Below are positions 1 to 10,107 of a stretch of DNA of 64,000 nucleotides, piece after piece (position 1 is the stretch's first letter; every line of letters starts with the position of its first letter). The position numbers and the translations under genes were made by a program. The stretch spans positions 1 through 64,000 of the forward strand of contig NZ_DLHR01000015.1 of assembly GCF_002483315.1 (NCBI RefSeq). Direction: 5' to 3'. This DNA is from Flavobacterium sp. UBA7663. Its GTDB lineage: Bacteria; Bacteroidota; Bacteroidia; Flavobacteriales; Flavobacteriaceae. Under the pieces are notes generated by a model. That model was not told the DNA's origin. It saw only the letters and a list, made by a program, of their open reading frames with translations, and did no database searches.

Positions 1-3000
1 TGATGTACATGTAGCATTTGATGCGGTAACTTCATACAATGTATTTAATGCCATTCCTGTAATCAAACCTGTTACATCAACAGAAGGTCCTGTTGGTGTA
101 AAAGTATATGTAGCAGTTGCATCGTAGTTTGTAATTGTACTAAATCCATCTGCTAAACACGTTGGTGCTGTAGTTAGAATAATAGGGGTTGACAAATTTT
201 GTAAAATTTCATCAATAACAAAAGTTGTAGGAACTGCAGAACAAGTTACATTATTAAGCGTAACAGAATATGAAGTACCATAAACAAAATTAGTCACATT
301 TCCGCTTGAATCAAGGGTTGGACCTATTGGATTAAATACATAATTAAATGCTGGGTTATAATTTGTTACAGTTGCAGAACCATTTGCAACACAAGTGGCT
401 GGTGTAACAGAAACAATTGGATTTGCATAAACTACAACAGAAGTAGTAACGTTTAAAGGTCTATCACAACCTAATTCGTTGTAACTATAAGAAACACCAT
501 CTAAGAAAACTGTTCCATTTGCTCTATTAACAGTAATTGTATTTGATGTTGTACCTTTAATAAAAGTAACATGTTGCAATGTATTTAAAGCTCCTGTATT
601 GAAAAGCAAAGTTGATGGACCATCAACAATATTAACAGCACCTGTAGTATTATTTTTTGCCACACTAACAGTAATAGGAGTTCCTGCAGGAACAATATTG
701 GCTAAAGTTAATGTTACCGTATTATTGGTAGCATTAATAGTTGTCGAGTTTGCTGTATTTGCAGTAGTACCTGCGGCCAATATAGCGCCAGTTGAATTAT
801 TTGGATTAACACCTCCTACAGTCGCTATTGCGTTTCCAGTAGTTGGAACTGAAGGGGCTGTCATGTAAGTCACATTAATATCTGTAGTAATTGTTAAACC
901 AGACAAAGTTAATGTAGCATTTCCAGCAGCATCTAAATTTATTGTTTGATCTGCACCTCCATTAATATTATAAGTAACAATTGAATTTGGTGTTCCTGTA
1001 AAAGTATAAACTGCATTCTCTCCATCGCAAATTTCTGTTGGTAAAACAGTTAAATCTGTAAATTCAACTCCCGGAACAACATCTAAACATACTTGTTCTG
1101 AATATGTACATCCAAAATCATCCGTAACATTGTAAGTATAACAATGATTACCAACCGTTGTAGGTGTAACAGTAATTTGATTTCCACTAATATTAGTAAT
1201 ATCAGGATTTGGTGTCCAGTTTGTACTTGTAATTACAGGAGTAAATTGATAATCAGCTGGTAGTAACGAACTATCAAAATTAATACTCCAATCAAATATA
1301 TAACCATTGTCAATTCCAAGATTGTCTGTAATAATTAATGACCAGTCACCGTTTAAATCACTGCCAATCAAATTAGTGAAAGGCTGAACTGGCGCATAAT
1401 TTCCAGCATTAATTGATGCACCATTTGGTGTCCCACAATTTGAAGTTGGTCCAGCAACCATAAGCCCAACTGCTGTTGGAGTAAAACAATATAATCTTCC
1501 TGTTCCGGGACCTACAGCTGGATCATCTAAAGGACATCCTAAATAAGTTCCACCACCTCCTGGATAAGCTTTTAAAACAATCGATTGTCCTGTTGGACTT
1601 ACCAATCTAATTTCTAAATCTCCTAAATAAGAATGCTCCATATTAATACAAACTGAAGTAATTTGACTTGCAGATGTAATGGTAGTTCCAAAAGGAAAAC
1701 AATCAACCGGAATAGACGTTTGATATGAAACCCCACTTCCGTCAGGTAAAAACGTAGTACCACTTACTGGTGGAGCACACTCTTTTGTAAAAGTAACTGG
1801 AGTTGCTGATGCAGTTATAGTTGCACTTTGTCCTAAACAAATTTCGTTATCGGATACATTAGAAGTAAAAGTTGGTGTAGTTGAAACATAAACCAACTGG
1901 TTTAATCTATTTGAATTTCTACAACCATTAGCATCGGTAATAAATAGATTAACTAAATAAATCCCTTCATTTGCAAACACATGTGAAGCTGTTTGACCTG
2001 GTGTCGTAGTCCCGTCACCAAAATCCCACAAATAAGTTGCACCTACTCCACTTGCAGCAAAAACACCACTACCAGTAAACTCAACAGTCTGTCCTTGACA
2101 AACGCGAATTATATCTTGGGCTCCAGCTGCAGGTAATGAACTATCCAAAACAGACGTAATGGAAGGACATGGTGGACCACATAAAATTGTAGCATCCCAA
2201 CCTGGCGCATTTTGAGAACCATTTGATACAAATACAAATGTTAAACATCCTGTTGGAGAAGTTGCTGTATATGAGGGTATAATATTAGTTCCAAAATAAG
2301 TTCCAACTGGAGTTCCAGTTGCTGAATCTCCATCATAAATTGTCAAAGAATCATTTATACTGCTAACTAAATTAAATGAATTAAAGTAAACTGTAACAAC
2401 CTCTCCAGCATTTTCAGGACAAATTGTTGTTGTACCATTAACAGCCGTAACGTTATCTGGGTAATTTGCTGTAGCTCCTCCTAAATCATAGAAATGATCA
2501 CCACCACAATAATCTGGTTGTGTTCTAAAAGTACCATCTACTGACCAGTTTCCTGTTGTAGCACCACAAATTGGTCTCACATAAACATCATAAGCTGTAT
2601 CAGAAGTTAAACCTGTAATCGTATATGAATTTCCTGTAACAATTTGACCAGTTGAAGTAGCATTTGGTGAAGGAGAACCCGCAGGAAGCCAAATAACTTC
2701 AAAACTTGTAGCGGATGGAGCTAAATTAACCCAAGAAACTTCTAATGACGATGCTGTAGCACTTACAAAATTAACTCTGGCAGGTGGAGGACATGTTGAA
2801 CAACCAATATTAGAAACCCATCCATCTCTAGTTCCTGAACCATCACTTCTGAAAACAAAAGTTAAACATCCACTAGGATGTGAAGATGTAAAAGGACCTG
2901 GGATTGTTGTACCCCAATAACCTCCCGCTAAACCACCAGGCACATTACCCGCCGGATTACCACTAGCAATTAATGGTGAAGCTGTATTTGGCCCATCATA

Positions 3001-3999
3001 AACATATAATGCATCCCAATTTGCTTCTGTATTGAATGAACTAAAAGTTACCGTTACAATTTCCCCTGGATTAGTGGGACAAATAACTACTGGAGTTGCA
3101 GTATTATTAAAGTTATTACCATATTGTCCTGTAGCACCTCCTGGATCTACAAAATTACCCCCACAAACTGGTGGAGCAACAGTAGTAGAAAAATTCCTAA
3201 CAATAGACCAAGGACTTACGTTATCAGCCTCACAAATAGTTCTTACATAAAAACTATAAGGTGATAATGGTGCTAATCCTGTAAGTGTGTAATTATTTGT
3301 TGCTACATTTATTATAGTTCCTGTTCCAGGTGCAAAACCTTGAGGTCCATATTCAATTTCCCATGGTCCAGCTGGATTAGGACTTGTCCATGATAAAACA
3401 GCTGAATTTGTTGAAGGCACTACATTTAAAGCCGTTGGCGTTAAACATTGTTGATCTACTTTAACATTATCGATAATCCATCTATCACCTAAACCATTAT
3501 TTACTTCCATTACAAAAGCAAAATAAACGTTTTGACCCGCATAAGCATTAAGCAGAATCACCATTTGCTCAAATGGTAAGTTTTCAATATCAAGCTCTGT
3601 ATAAGTAGCTAATGTCGTTGTGAAAGCAGCTCTATTTTGAGTTGTTGTTGACATCATTACCTTGTATATACTTCCTTGTTCCCCATTTGAACCTGATCTA
3701 GCATAAAATCTAATTTGTCCGTTTGCTGGAACTGTAACTTGAGGTGTTATTAACCAATCTTGTGCTAAGCCAGTAGAAGTTGCTCCATTATCTCTATTTA
3801 CCATTGCTGATCTTGCACCTTGATAAACCCAACCAAAACCGGTGGCAGTAGTTATACCCCAACTTTGAGCTGTTCCAACGCCGTTATCTTCTACAACCCA
3901 GCCTGCAGGAGGAAAAGTCGCACCTTCAAAATCCTCAGGAAACTGAGCGTAACCAAAGATTGAGAAAAACGTCATTATAAAAAGTAAAATTCTTTTCAT
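1..3999 (-). CDS. giant secreted multidomain adhesin, C-terminus outside the window (T9SS cargo, SprB-like)
   Basis: A very large cell-surface protein. It starts at the ATG at 3999 and stays open for 1333 codons to the left edge, so its C-terminus is missing. A signal peptide (MKRILLFIMTFFSIFGYAQ) is followed by a choice-of-anchor J/MAM-like module (about residues 22-180), a fibronectin type III domain (to ~273), a CUB-like domain (~275-400), a second FN3 (~400-495), a second CUB-like domain (~495-610), a PKD domain with a WDFGDG motif (~610-690) and a proprotein-convertase P domain (~760-910). The last ~130 visible residues contain the same Cys-containing ~79-residue repeat as the adhesin at 7011-10100. 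This architecture is usual for Bacteroidota T9SS cargo; a sorting domain beyond the edge is inferred, not seen. It lies downstream of a PorE-like gene but behind a terminator and with its own candidate promoter, so it is probably a separate transcript. Confidence 0.88.
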   Translation of the reverse strand, partial: MKRILLFIMTFFSIFGYAQFPEDFEGATFPPAGWVVEDNGVGTAQSWGITTATGFGWVYQGARSAMVNRDNGATSTGLAQDWLITPQVTVPANGQIRFYARSGSNGEQGSIYKVMMSTTTQNRAAFTTTLATYTELDIENLPFEQMVILLNAYAGQNVYFAFVMEVNNGLGDRWIIDNVKVDQQCLTPTALNVVPSTNSAVLSWTSPNPAGPWEIEYGPQGFAPGTGTIINVATNNYTLTGLAPLSPYSFYVRTICEADNVSPWSIVRNFSTTVAPPVCGGNFVDPGGATGQYGNNFNNTATPVVICPTNPGEIVTVTFSSFNTEANWDALYVYDGPNTASPLIASGNPAGNVPGGLAGGYWGTTIPGPFTSSHPSGCLTFVFRSDGSGTRDGWVSNIGCSTCPPPARVNFVSATASSLEVSWVNLAPSATSFEVIWLPAGSPSPNATSTGQIVTGNSYTITGLTSDTAYDVYVRPICGATTGNWSVDGTFRTQPDYCGGDHFYDLGGATANYPDNVTAVNGTTTICPENAGEVVTVYFNSFNLVSSINDSLTIYDGDSATGTPVGTYFGTNIIPSYTATSPTGCLTFVFVSNGSQNAPGWDATILCGPPCPSITSVLDSSLPAAGAQDIIRVCQGQTVEFTGSGVFAASGVGATYLWDFGDGTTTPGQTASHVFANEGIYLVNLFITDANGCRNSNRLNQLVYVSTTPTFTSNVSDNEICLGQSATITASATPVTFTKECAPPVSGTTFLPDGSGVSYQTSIPVDCFPFGTTITSASQITSVCINMEHSYLGDLEIRLVSPTGQSIVLKAYPGGGGTYLGCPLDDPAVGPGTGRLYCFTPTAVGLMVAGPTSNCGTPNGASINAGNYAPVQPFTNLIGSDLNGDWSLIITDNLGIDNGYIFDWSINFDSSLLPADYQFTPVITSTNWTPNPDITNISGNQITVTPTTVGNHCYTYNVTDDFGCTYSEQVCLDVVPGVEFTDLTVLPTEICDGENAVYTFTGTPNSIVTYNINGGADQTINLDAAGNATLTLSGLTITTDINVTYMTAPSVPTTGNAIATVGGVNPNNSTGAILAAGTTANTANSTTINATNNTVTLTLANIVPAGTPITVSVAKNNTTGAVNIVDGPSTLLFNTGALNTLQHVTFIKGTTSNTITVNRANGTVFLDGVSYSYNELGCDRPLNVTTSVVVYANPIVSVTPATCVANGSATVTNYNPAFNYVFNPIGPTLDSSGNVTNFVYGTSYSVTLNNVTCSAVPTTFVIDEILQNLSTPIILTTAPTCLADGFSTITNYDATATYTFTPTGPSVDVTGLITGMALNTLYEVTASNATCTS

Positions 4000-4031
4000 A
4001 GTTATTTTATAGTTATGATTTGTTTAAATAT

Positions 4032-4039
4032 CAAATTTA
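4032..4039 (-). promoter_or_regulatory. candidate -7 promoter element for the giant adhesin
   Basis: Read on the minus strand this is TAAATTTG, a full match to the Bacteroidota -7 consensus TAnnTTTG, 33 bases upstream of the ATG at 3999. No clear -33 TTG box was found at the usual distance, so only the -7 match supports it. Confidence 0.4.
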
Positions 4040-4092
4040 CACAATTATTTTGTGTCATTTTCTAATATCGACCAAAAGCTTATTTAATCGAT

Positions 4093-4134
4093 AAAAAACA
4101 TATATCTCTTGTTCAAAAACAAGAGATATATGTT
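4093..4134 (-). terminator. rho-independent terminator of the PorE/SprF/adhesin operon
   Basis: A perfect 17-bp inverted repeat (arms 4097-4113 and 4118-4134, loop CAAA) begins 18 bases after the stop codon at 4152. On the minus strand it runs into a T tract (A4093-A4098 on the plus strand). It separates the upstream operon from the giant adhesin at 3999. Confidence 0.85.
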
Positions 4135-4151
4135 GTAGACAGAAAACAATA

Positions 4152-6017
4152 TTACTTCTTCACAATTAAGAATTCACTTCTTCTGTTTTGTGCGTATTGT
4201 TCTTCGTTACATGGTTTACAAGCTACTTTTGGTTCGCTTTCTCCAAATCCTTGTCCTGAAATTCTATCTTTTGCTATTCCTTTGCTGATTAAGTATTGAA
4301 CAGTCGATTTTGCTCTTCTGTCTGATAAATTCATATTGTACTTATCACTTCCTCTGCTATCTGTGTGCGATTTTGCAAAGATTACCATGTTTGGATACTC
4401 GTTCATTACGGCTACCAACTTGTCTAACTCTGCTGCTCCTTCTGCTGTGATGTTACTTTTGTTGAACTCAAAGTAAATTGGTTCTAAAATAACTTCCTTC
4501 TCTGTGATGATTGGCATAATTGGAGTTAATAAAGCTTCTACTACAACTTGCTCGTTTTCTGCTTTTGTTACTTCAAATACACCACTTTCATATCCTGATT
4601 TTGATACTTGAGCGCTGTAAGCTGTATAACACGCTACACCTGTTAAAGTTTCTCCGTTTAATGCTGTGGTTTGATTTGAAACTGTTTTTTGTTTCTCATC
4701 CACTAACATTACCGTTGCTCCTTCTATTACTTTTCCTGTTTTAGCGTCTTTTACTCGAACTAATGCTTGTACGTTACAAACTGGATCTGCTTTGTAGATG
4801 TTGTCTACTCCATCTCTGTTACTTGAGAAAAAGCCAACTTTCTTAGTTGCATTGTAAGTGAAAGCAAAATCATCTTTTGATGTATTTACTGGTTCACCAA
4901 CGTTCATCGCTTCTGTACCTTTGTTCAAGTCCATCTTGAAGATATCGTATCCTCCAAAACCTTGTTTCCCGTTTGATGAGAAAAACAAAATGTTGTCGTC
5001 TGTAATAAATGGAAAACTCTCGTTTGCCTCAGTGTTTACTTTAGCTCCTAAGTTTTCAGGCGTACCATATTCGTCTCCGTTTACAGCTACTTTCCAAATG
5101 TCTTCTCCTCCAAAGCCTCCTGGCATGTTTGATGAGAAGTACAATGTTTTTCCATCTTTGCTTATGCTTGGATTTCTAACATCATATTCCTTATTATTAA
5201 ATGGAAGTGGTTTGCTGTTTGACCATTTATCGCCTTCTTTTGTAGCTTTGTAAAGGTAAATTTTACCAAATTTTGATTTTTTGGCTTTATCTTTTACATA
5301 TTCTTTTTCATTAAAACTCTCGCTACCATAGTACATCGTGTTGCCATCGCTTGTAATACTTGCTGGTCCATCATGCCATTTGGTATTGATGTTATCTACC
5401 GCTACTGCATCACTAATGGTTCCATTGGCGTTGTAAGTGGCTTTGTAGATGTCCAAATACGGCTCTTCGTTGAAGTTGCTGTTTCTTTTTGATGTGTTTC
5501 TCGCACTTGCAAAATATACATTGTTATCATTAGTAAGTACAGCACCAAAATCAGTTTTATCGCTACTTACGTCTGATTTGGCAATGTCGTACAATTTACT
5601 TTGTCCTTTTAATGCTGGAAGGTAATTTGGATTACTTAAAAATGTTTTGGCTCTTTGGTCGTTTGGTGCCAATTGAGCAAATTGTTGCATTTGTTTGTCG
5701 GCTTCTTTAAAGTTCCCTTCTGCTTTTAGCATTTGAGCATATTTGTAATACGTTTCCGCATCTTGCTTTTGCTCTACTACTTTTGCATACCATTTTGATG
5801 CTTCTTTCGTATTGAAAACATTGTAGTAGCTTTCAGCTAATTGTTTGTAAACGTAGTTATCGGCTTTACTGCCTTCGGCTAATTTTAAATATTCTTTGGC
5901 TGCATCAACGTATTCATATCTATTGAATAATTTGTCTGCTGTTTTGGTATATTGATTTTGTGCACTAAGTATTCCACTTACCATCACAAAACTTAATGTT
6001 ACATATAAATTTCTCAT
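4152..6017 (-). CDS. PorE-like OmpA-family outer-membrane protein (TPR, beta-propeller, CRD, OmpA)
   Basis: A 621-residue exported protein with four parts. A signal peptide (1-20) is followed by TPR-like helices (~22-110). PD40-type propeller repeats come next (~150-415; motifs such as SKDGKTLYFSSN and FFSSNRDG), then a carboxypeptidase-regulatory-like domain (~420-500). The C-terminal OmpA domain (~505-621) holds the THTDSRG-like stretch, with D553 and R568 in the positions that bind peptidoglycan in OmpA proteins. This order is that of PorE, a T9SS-associated protein that connects the system to the cell wall. The gene lies 20 bases downstream of a SprF-like gene in the adhesin operon, so it may anchor or assist that particular cargo. 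Flavobacteria carry several paralogues, so it is called PorE-like rather than PorE. Confidence 0.85.
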   Translation of the reverse strand: MRNLYVTLSFVMVSGILSAQNQYTKTADKLFNRYEYVDAAKEYLKLAEGSKADNYVYKQLAESYYNVFNTKEASKWYAKVVEQKQDAETYYKYAQMLKAEGNFKEADKQMQQFAQLAPNDQRAKTFLSNPNYLPALKGQSKLYDIAKSDVSSDKTDFGAVLTNDNNVYFASARNTSKRNSNFNEEPYLDIYKATYNANGTISDAVAVDNINTKWHDGPASITSDGNTMYYGSESFNEKEYVKDKAKKSKFGKIYLYKATKEGDKWSNSKPLPFNNKEYDVRNPSISKDGKTLYFSSNMPGGFGGEDIWKVAVNGDEYGTPENLGAKVNTEANESFPFITDDNILFFSSNGKQGFGGYDIFKMDLNKGTEAMNVGEPVNTSKDDFAFTYNATKKVGFFSSNRDGVDNIYKADPVCNVQALVRVKDAKTGKVIEGATVMLVDEKQKTVSNQTTALNGETLTGVACYTAYSAQVSKSGYESGVFEVTKAENEQVVVEALLTPIMPIITEKEVILEPIYFEFNKSNITAEGAAELDKLVAVMNEYPNMVIFAKSHTDSRGSDKYNMNLSDRRAKSTVQYLISKGIAKDRISGQGFGESEPKVACKPCNEEQYAQNRRSEFLIVKK

Positions 6018-6037
6018 TGTACTTTAGTCGGTTTAGG

Positions 6038-6958
6038 TTAGAAGAATCTTGGTGAACTTGATACTTTTTTCGGGAAGTTCAAATCAAACAACAATATAAT
6101 CTCGTGCGAAGATGGCGTTGTTACATTCAAATCCGATACGATATGATCATAAGCGTAACCTAATTTTATATTTGGTGTAATGGCATAATTAACCATGGCT
6201 CCAAAACTGTCTTCTAATCGATAGGTTCCACCAATCTCAAATTTCTCATTAAACAAGAAGTTAGCCGATAAATCCAAAGATGTTGGCGCTTCAAAGGCCG
6301 ATTTCATCATGAAAAAGGGCTTGAATTTAACATTCTGATTGATATCAAACACATATCCTCCTGTTACAAAATAATGCGATACTTCTGAACCAAATTCTCT
6401 TCCATTAAAATCTAAATGCTTTGACTTCATTAAATTCGGAATCGAAAATCCTAAGTAATACTTATTCGTATAATAGAAAAGTCCAGATCCAATATTGAAA
6501 TACGAATTGCTCGTATTTTCTGAAAAAGCAGGATCGTTAACATCTGGCAACGTTGAATAAACATCATCAAACAAACTTACTTTGTGCAACGTTAATCCCG
6601 TTTTTAATCCAAAAGCTAATTTGTGTTCGCCTCCTAAATTTAATGTGTAAGAAAAATCAGCATAAACATTGTTCTCCTCTACTGGTCCAATTTTATCTGA
6701 AATAAACGATAATCCCATTCCAACATTCTTTCCCACTGGAGAATGTCCAAAAAAAGTGGTCGTGGTAGGCGCATCCTCAATCTCAACCCACTGCTTTCTA
6801 TGTAATAATCCTAATGATAAATTCTCTTTGCTACCCGCATAGGCCGGGTTCATTACACTCATATTGTACATGTATTGCGTATAATGCGGATCTTGCTGGG
6901 CATGTAGTTCAACCGTAAAGGCAATTACACTTAAAGTTACTAAAAATAGTTTCTTCAT
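6038..6958 (-). CDS. PorP/SprF-family outer-membrane protein
   Basis: A 306-residue outer-membrane beta-barrel of the PorP/SprF family. A signal peptide (1-21) is followed at once by the family signature QDPHYTQYMYN...NPAYAGS (~22-43). Alternating beta strands run to a hydrophobic C-terminal end. In Flavobacterium johnsoniae, SprF is needed to secrete the adhesin SprB, and type B T9SS cargo is generally paired with a neighbouring SprF-like protein. Here the gene sits directly downstream of a type B adhesin (52-base gap) and upstream of the PorE-like gene, so it is probably the dedicated partner of that adhesin. The gap contains no convincing terminator, which supports one operon. Confidence 0.9.
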   Translation of the reverse strand: MKKLFLVTLSVIAFTVELHAQQDPHYTQYMYNMSVMNPAYAGSKENLSLGLLHRKQWVEIEDAPTTTTFFGHSPVGKNVGMGLSFISDKIGPVEENNVYADFSYTLNLGGEHKLAFGLKTGLTLHKVSLFDDVYSTLPDVNDPAFSENTSNSYFNIGSGLFYYTNKYYLGFSIPNLMKSKHLDFNGREFGSEVSHYFVTGGYVFDINQNVKFKPFFMMKSAFEAPTSLDLSANFLFNEKFEIGGTYRLEDSFGAMVNYAITPNIKLGYAYDHIVSDLNVTTPSSHEIILLFDLNFPKKVSSSPRFF

Positions 6959-7010
6959 TATTTTTAATTTATTTTAAAATAAGCTAAGCTTACAATATTA
7001 ACTTTTTAAA

Positions 7011-10000
7011 TTATTTATGTTCTCTATTAATGTATATCCAACCAGTTTTGGTTTCTAAATCTGTAAAATCAATTACAAAATAGTAGGTACCGTCTGGTAA
7101 TTCATTTCCGTTATCCGATTGACCATGCCATTCGTTTTCATAATTTGATTTAGAATACACTTTAGTTCCATATCTATTAAAAATGTCTAACTTTTCAATA
7201 TTGTAGAAACTTAAATCTAATTCATCATTTAGATTATCACCATTTGGAGAAATTCCTTTTGGAATAGAACAAGGTTGAACAGTAACACTTGCTACATCAG
7301 AAAGAGCTAACGAACAATTTCCATTACTAATATTTAGTAATTCAATTGAAACAAGAACCGTCGTACTTACAACTTCAACAGTTGCAATACCAGCAGCACT
7401 TAAAGTTACTGTTTGGTCACTTCCTCCATTAATAGAATAAGTAATAATATTATTTGCCGTACCGTTAATTTGGAAAATAGCTCTTTCACCTGAACAAATT
7501 ATTGAATTTATAACAGTTAATGTTGGAGCAATAGGACTACTTAATTGTGCAGCGTTTACAAATGAAACAGAAGTAGCTGATGAACAAGTTCCATCATTAG
7601 AAACAACCGTATAACTAGTACCCGTTATCATTCCTGAAATAACTCCACCTGCTCCAACTGTAGGACCTGTTGGTGAAAATGTATAGGTATTAGCAACGTT
7701 ATAATTCGTAATCAAATTAGAACCAACTGCTGTACAAGTAGGAGCAACTGTGCTCAAAGTAGGAGTAGCTGGAGCTGCTAACATAGCATTAATGCTAAAT
7801 GAAGCTGAATCCGTTGAAGCACAACTTCCGTTACTAGCAGCAACCACATAATTGCTACCAACTGTCATTCCTGAAATAACACCTGAAGCGTTAACTGATG
7901 GTCCTGAAGGTGTAAATACATAAGTTAATCCAGGAACATAATTTGTTATAGTTGCAACACCATTTGACGAACAAGTTGGAGCTGAAACTGAAATTATAGG
8001 AGTAACTGGAATTGATAATTGCGCTGCATTATTAAAAGTTAATGAAGAGGCAGATGTACAAGTCGCATTACTAGCAGCAACAGTATAATTTGTTCCTGTA
8101 ATCATTCCTGTGATAGCACCACCTACCCCAACAGCTGGTCCAGCTGGAGAAAAAGTATAGGTTAAACTTCCGTCATGATTTGAAATAGAACTAGAACCAT
8201 TTATCACACACGTAGGTCCTACAGAAATAATTGTTGGAACTGCTGGAGTAACTAAAATTGCATTAATACTGAATGATGCTGAATTTACAGAGGTACAACT
8301 AGCATTTGAAGCTGTAACTGTATAATTTGTCCCAACTGTCATCCCTGAAATCAATCCACCTGCTCCAACCGTTGGTCCAGCTGGCGTAAATGTATAAGAC
8401 ATGCTAGCATCATAGTTTGATATTGTAGCAACGCCATTTGATGAACATGTTTCAGGCGTAACTGAAACTGTAGGTGCAACTGGGGTAACCAACATAATAT
8501 CATTAACAAAAGGTAAAGAAGATGTAGAAGAACATGTCCCATTACTTGCTAAAACTGTATAACTTGTTCCTGTAACCATTCCTGAGATTACACCGCCTGC
8601 ACCAACGGTTGGACCAGCTGGAGTAAACACATAAGTTACACCACTATCATAATTTGAAACTGTACTACTACCATTTGCTGAACATGTTGGCGCAACAGAA
8701 TTAATTGTTGGAACTACGGGAACACTTACAATTGTAATAGTACCATTCTGACTTACACTAGGAGTACAGCCTACAGTAGTAACTGTATAATTAAACGTTC
8801 CTGTTTGTGTTGGCGTACCACTTATTGTAAAAGTATCAGTGGCAAAACTTGTTGTCAAACCTGTTGGTAAACCTGTAGCTGTAACACCAGTAACTGAACC
8901 ACTAGTTGTATAAACAATATCAGCAATAGCACTACCTTGACAAATTACTTGACTATTTGTTCCTACAGGTGATGTTAAAGTAATAGCACATGTAGAAGGT
9001 ACACAATCTACAATTACATTAATTTCCTCAGTAGCATTACACGGACCAGCATTAATTTCAACAAATATAGATGTTGATGAAGTTGGAGTATATGCTGATG
9101 GATTAGTAATTACATTCGCATTTTCATCATAATATACAAATACAAAACTTGCAGGATCATATGGTGCAACCCAAGCTGCTTGATAAGAAGTCAAATCAAT
9201 CACAGGATTACATTCTCCTGGTGTTGCCACAATAGGTCCCGTATTATTAAAAGGAACTGCCCCAACAATATTAACCACAACGTCATCTGTGGCTACATCA
9301 GAACATCCTGGTCTTGTAACACTTACTGACCAAGTACCATTTTGACTTACAGTTGTAGTATTTGTTGGTGTTGTATATTGTAAAGCTCCACCAAGATACC
9401 AACTATATATAGGAGAACCTGGTTGTGTTGGTGCTTGTAAAAAAGAAGCTGTTAAAGTTACACTTGTTGCTGCTCCACATAAAATTCTATCTGGACCTAA
9501 ATTAACTCCACAAACCACATCACATGATATTTGACCAGATGAAGGAGTAACATTTACTTGGTTAATTGTATAAGTACCTTGTTGAGTACTAAAATTTGTT
9601 ACCAACAATAAATATGTTTCCCCAACAACTGCATTTGGGAAATGTACAGTTTCATTAAACGTTGAACTATAACTTGCATCTACAAGATTACATGGACCTG
9701 TATAAGTTGAACCTGGAAACCCAGATAAACTACTACATATATTAGCTAAATTATTAGTTGAAAAAGGACCCCATAAAGCAAAGTCAACATCAATACCAGT
9801 TCCTGACATATTAAACTGCTGTAAGTTTAATTCAATAGGACCCGATTGTCCAATTTGAAAAGTAAACCATGCTGGGCGAGGTGTTGAGCCTAAAGAACCA
9901 TTATTTCCATGACTTCCACTACCACCACAACCAGTAATAGGACCATAACCAGTTTGATTTCCTCCAGGCGTACCTGGATGTGTATTGTTGTAAGGTCCTC

Positions 10001-10100
10001 CTTGACCAGAACACATTGCAGAAGCCGTTGCACAATCAGGCGATTGCGCAAATGTTAAGCTAAAGCTTAATAAAAATATTATTTTATAAAGTAATTTCAT
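7011..10100 (-). CDS. T9SS type B sorting-domain adhesin with five tandem repeats
   Basis: A secreted surface protein of 1029 residues. It has a signal peptide (MKLLYKIIFLLSFSLTFAQ) and a Gly/Asn-rich N-terminal beta domain typical of gliding-associated proteins (~20-195). Ig/PKD-like segments follow (~195-458), then five consecutive ~79-residue repeats (~460-854). The C-terminal ~90 residues form a gliding-motility-associated (CHU_C, type B) sorting domain with PKGISPNGDNLNDELDLS, IFNRYGTKVY and the final GWIYINREHK. T9SS would carry it across the outer membrane and attach or release it at the surface. It is translated just downstream of a small secreted protein (7-base gap) and upstream of SprF- and PorE-like genes, so partner genes are in place. 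SprB is the closest described analogue in role, but this protein is much shorter. Confidence 0.9.
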   Translation of the reverse strand: MKLLYKIIFLLSFSLTFAQSPDCATASAMCSGQGGPYNNTHPGTPGGNQTGYGPITGCGGSGSHGNNGSLGSTPRPAWFTFQIGQSGPIELNLQQFNMSGTGIDVDFALWGPFSTNNLANICSSLSGFPGSTYTGPCNLVDASYSSTFNETVHFPNAVVGETYLLLVTNFSTQQGTYTINQVNVTPSSGQISCDVVCGVNLGPDRILCGAATSVTLTASFLQAPTQPGSPIYSWYLGGALQYTTPTNTTTVSQNGTWSVSVTRPGCSDVATDDVVVNIVGAVPFNNTGPIVATPGECNPVIDLTSYQAAWVAPYDPASFVFVYYDENANVITNPSAYTPTSSTSIFVEINAGPCNATEEINVIVDCVPSTCAITLTSPVGTNSQVICQGSAIADIVYTTSGSVTGVTATGLPTGLTTSFATDTFTISGTPTQTGTFNYTVTTVGCTPSVSQNGTITIVSVPVVPTINSVAPTCSANGSSTVSNYDSGVTYVFTPAGPTVGAGGVISGMVTGTSYTVLASNGTCSSTSSLPFVNDIMLVTPVAPTVSVTPETCSSNGVATISNYDASMSYTFTPAGPTVGAGGLISGMTVGTNYTVTASNASCTSVNSASFSINAILVTPAVPTIISVGPTCVINGSSSISNHDGSLTYTFSPAGPAVGVGGAITGMITGTNYTVAASNATCTSASSLTFNNAAQLSIPVTPIISVSAPTCSSNGVATITNYVPGLTYVFTPSGPSVNASGVISGMTVGSNYVVAASNGSCASTDSASFSINAMLAAPATPTLSTVAPTCTAVGSNLITNYNVANTYTFSPTGPTVGAGGVISGMITGTSYTVVSNDGTCSSATSVSFVNAAQLSSPIAPTLTVINSIICSGERAIFQINGTANNIITYSINGGSDQTVTLSAAGIATVEVVSTTVLVSIELLNISNGNCSLALSDVASVTVQPCSIPKGISPNGDNLNDELDLSFYNIEKLDIFNRYGTKVYSKSNYENEWHGQSDNGNELPDGTYYFVIDFTDLETKTGWIYINREHK
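7539..8723 (-). repeat. five in-frame 237-bp tandem repeats inside the adhesin gene
   Basis: Residues 460-854 of the adhesin consist of five units of 79 residues. Each contains a PTC..NG....ISNY segment, then F(T/S)PAGP(T/S)VGAGG, GM..GT.YTV and a second Cys before a TSxxSF end. Units 1, 3 and 5 share endings different from units 2 and 4 (for example FSINAxLV/LA in 2 and 4), which suggests duplication of a two-unit block. Confidence 0.85.
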
Positions 10101-10107
10101 AATCTGA

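Noticed and set aside
599..868. Plus-strand open frame of 89 codons
   Set aside because: It lies opposite the giant adhesin, whose minus-strand frame shows a signal peptide and several recognisable domains. The plus-strand product is a low-complexity shadow.
4858..5253. Plus-strand open frame of 131 codons
   Set aside because: It is antisense to the propeller domain of the PorE-like gene, with no promoter or recognisable protein features.
7539..8723. Possible CRISPR or satellite array because of regular repeats
   Set aside because: The period is 237 bp, the units are in frame and diverged, and they encode repeated Ig-like modules, so this is a coding repeat.
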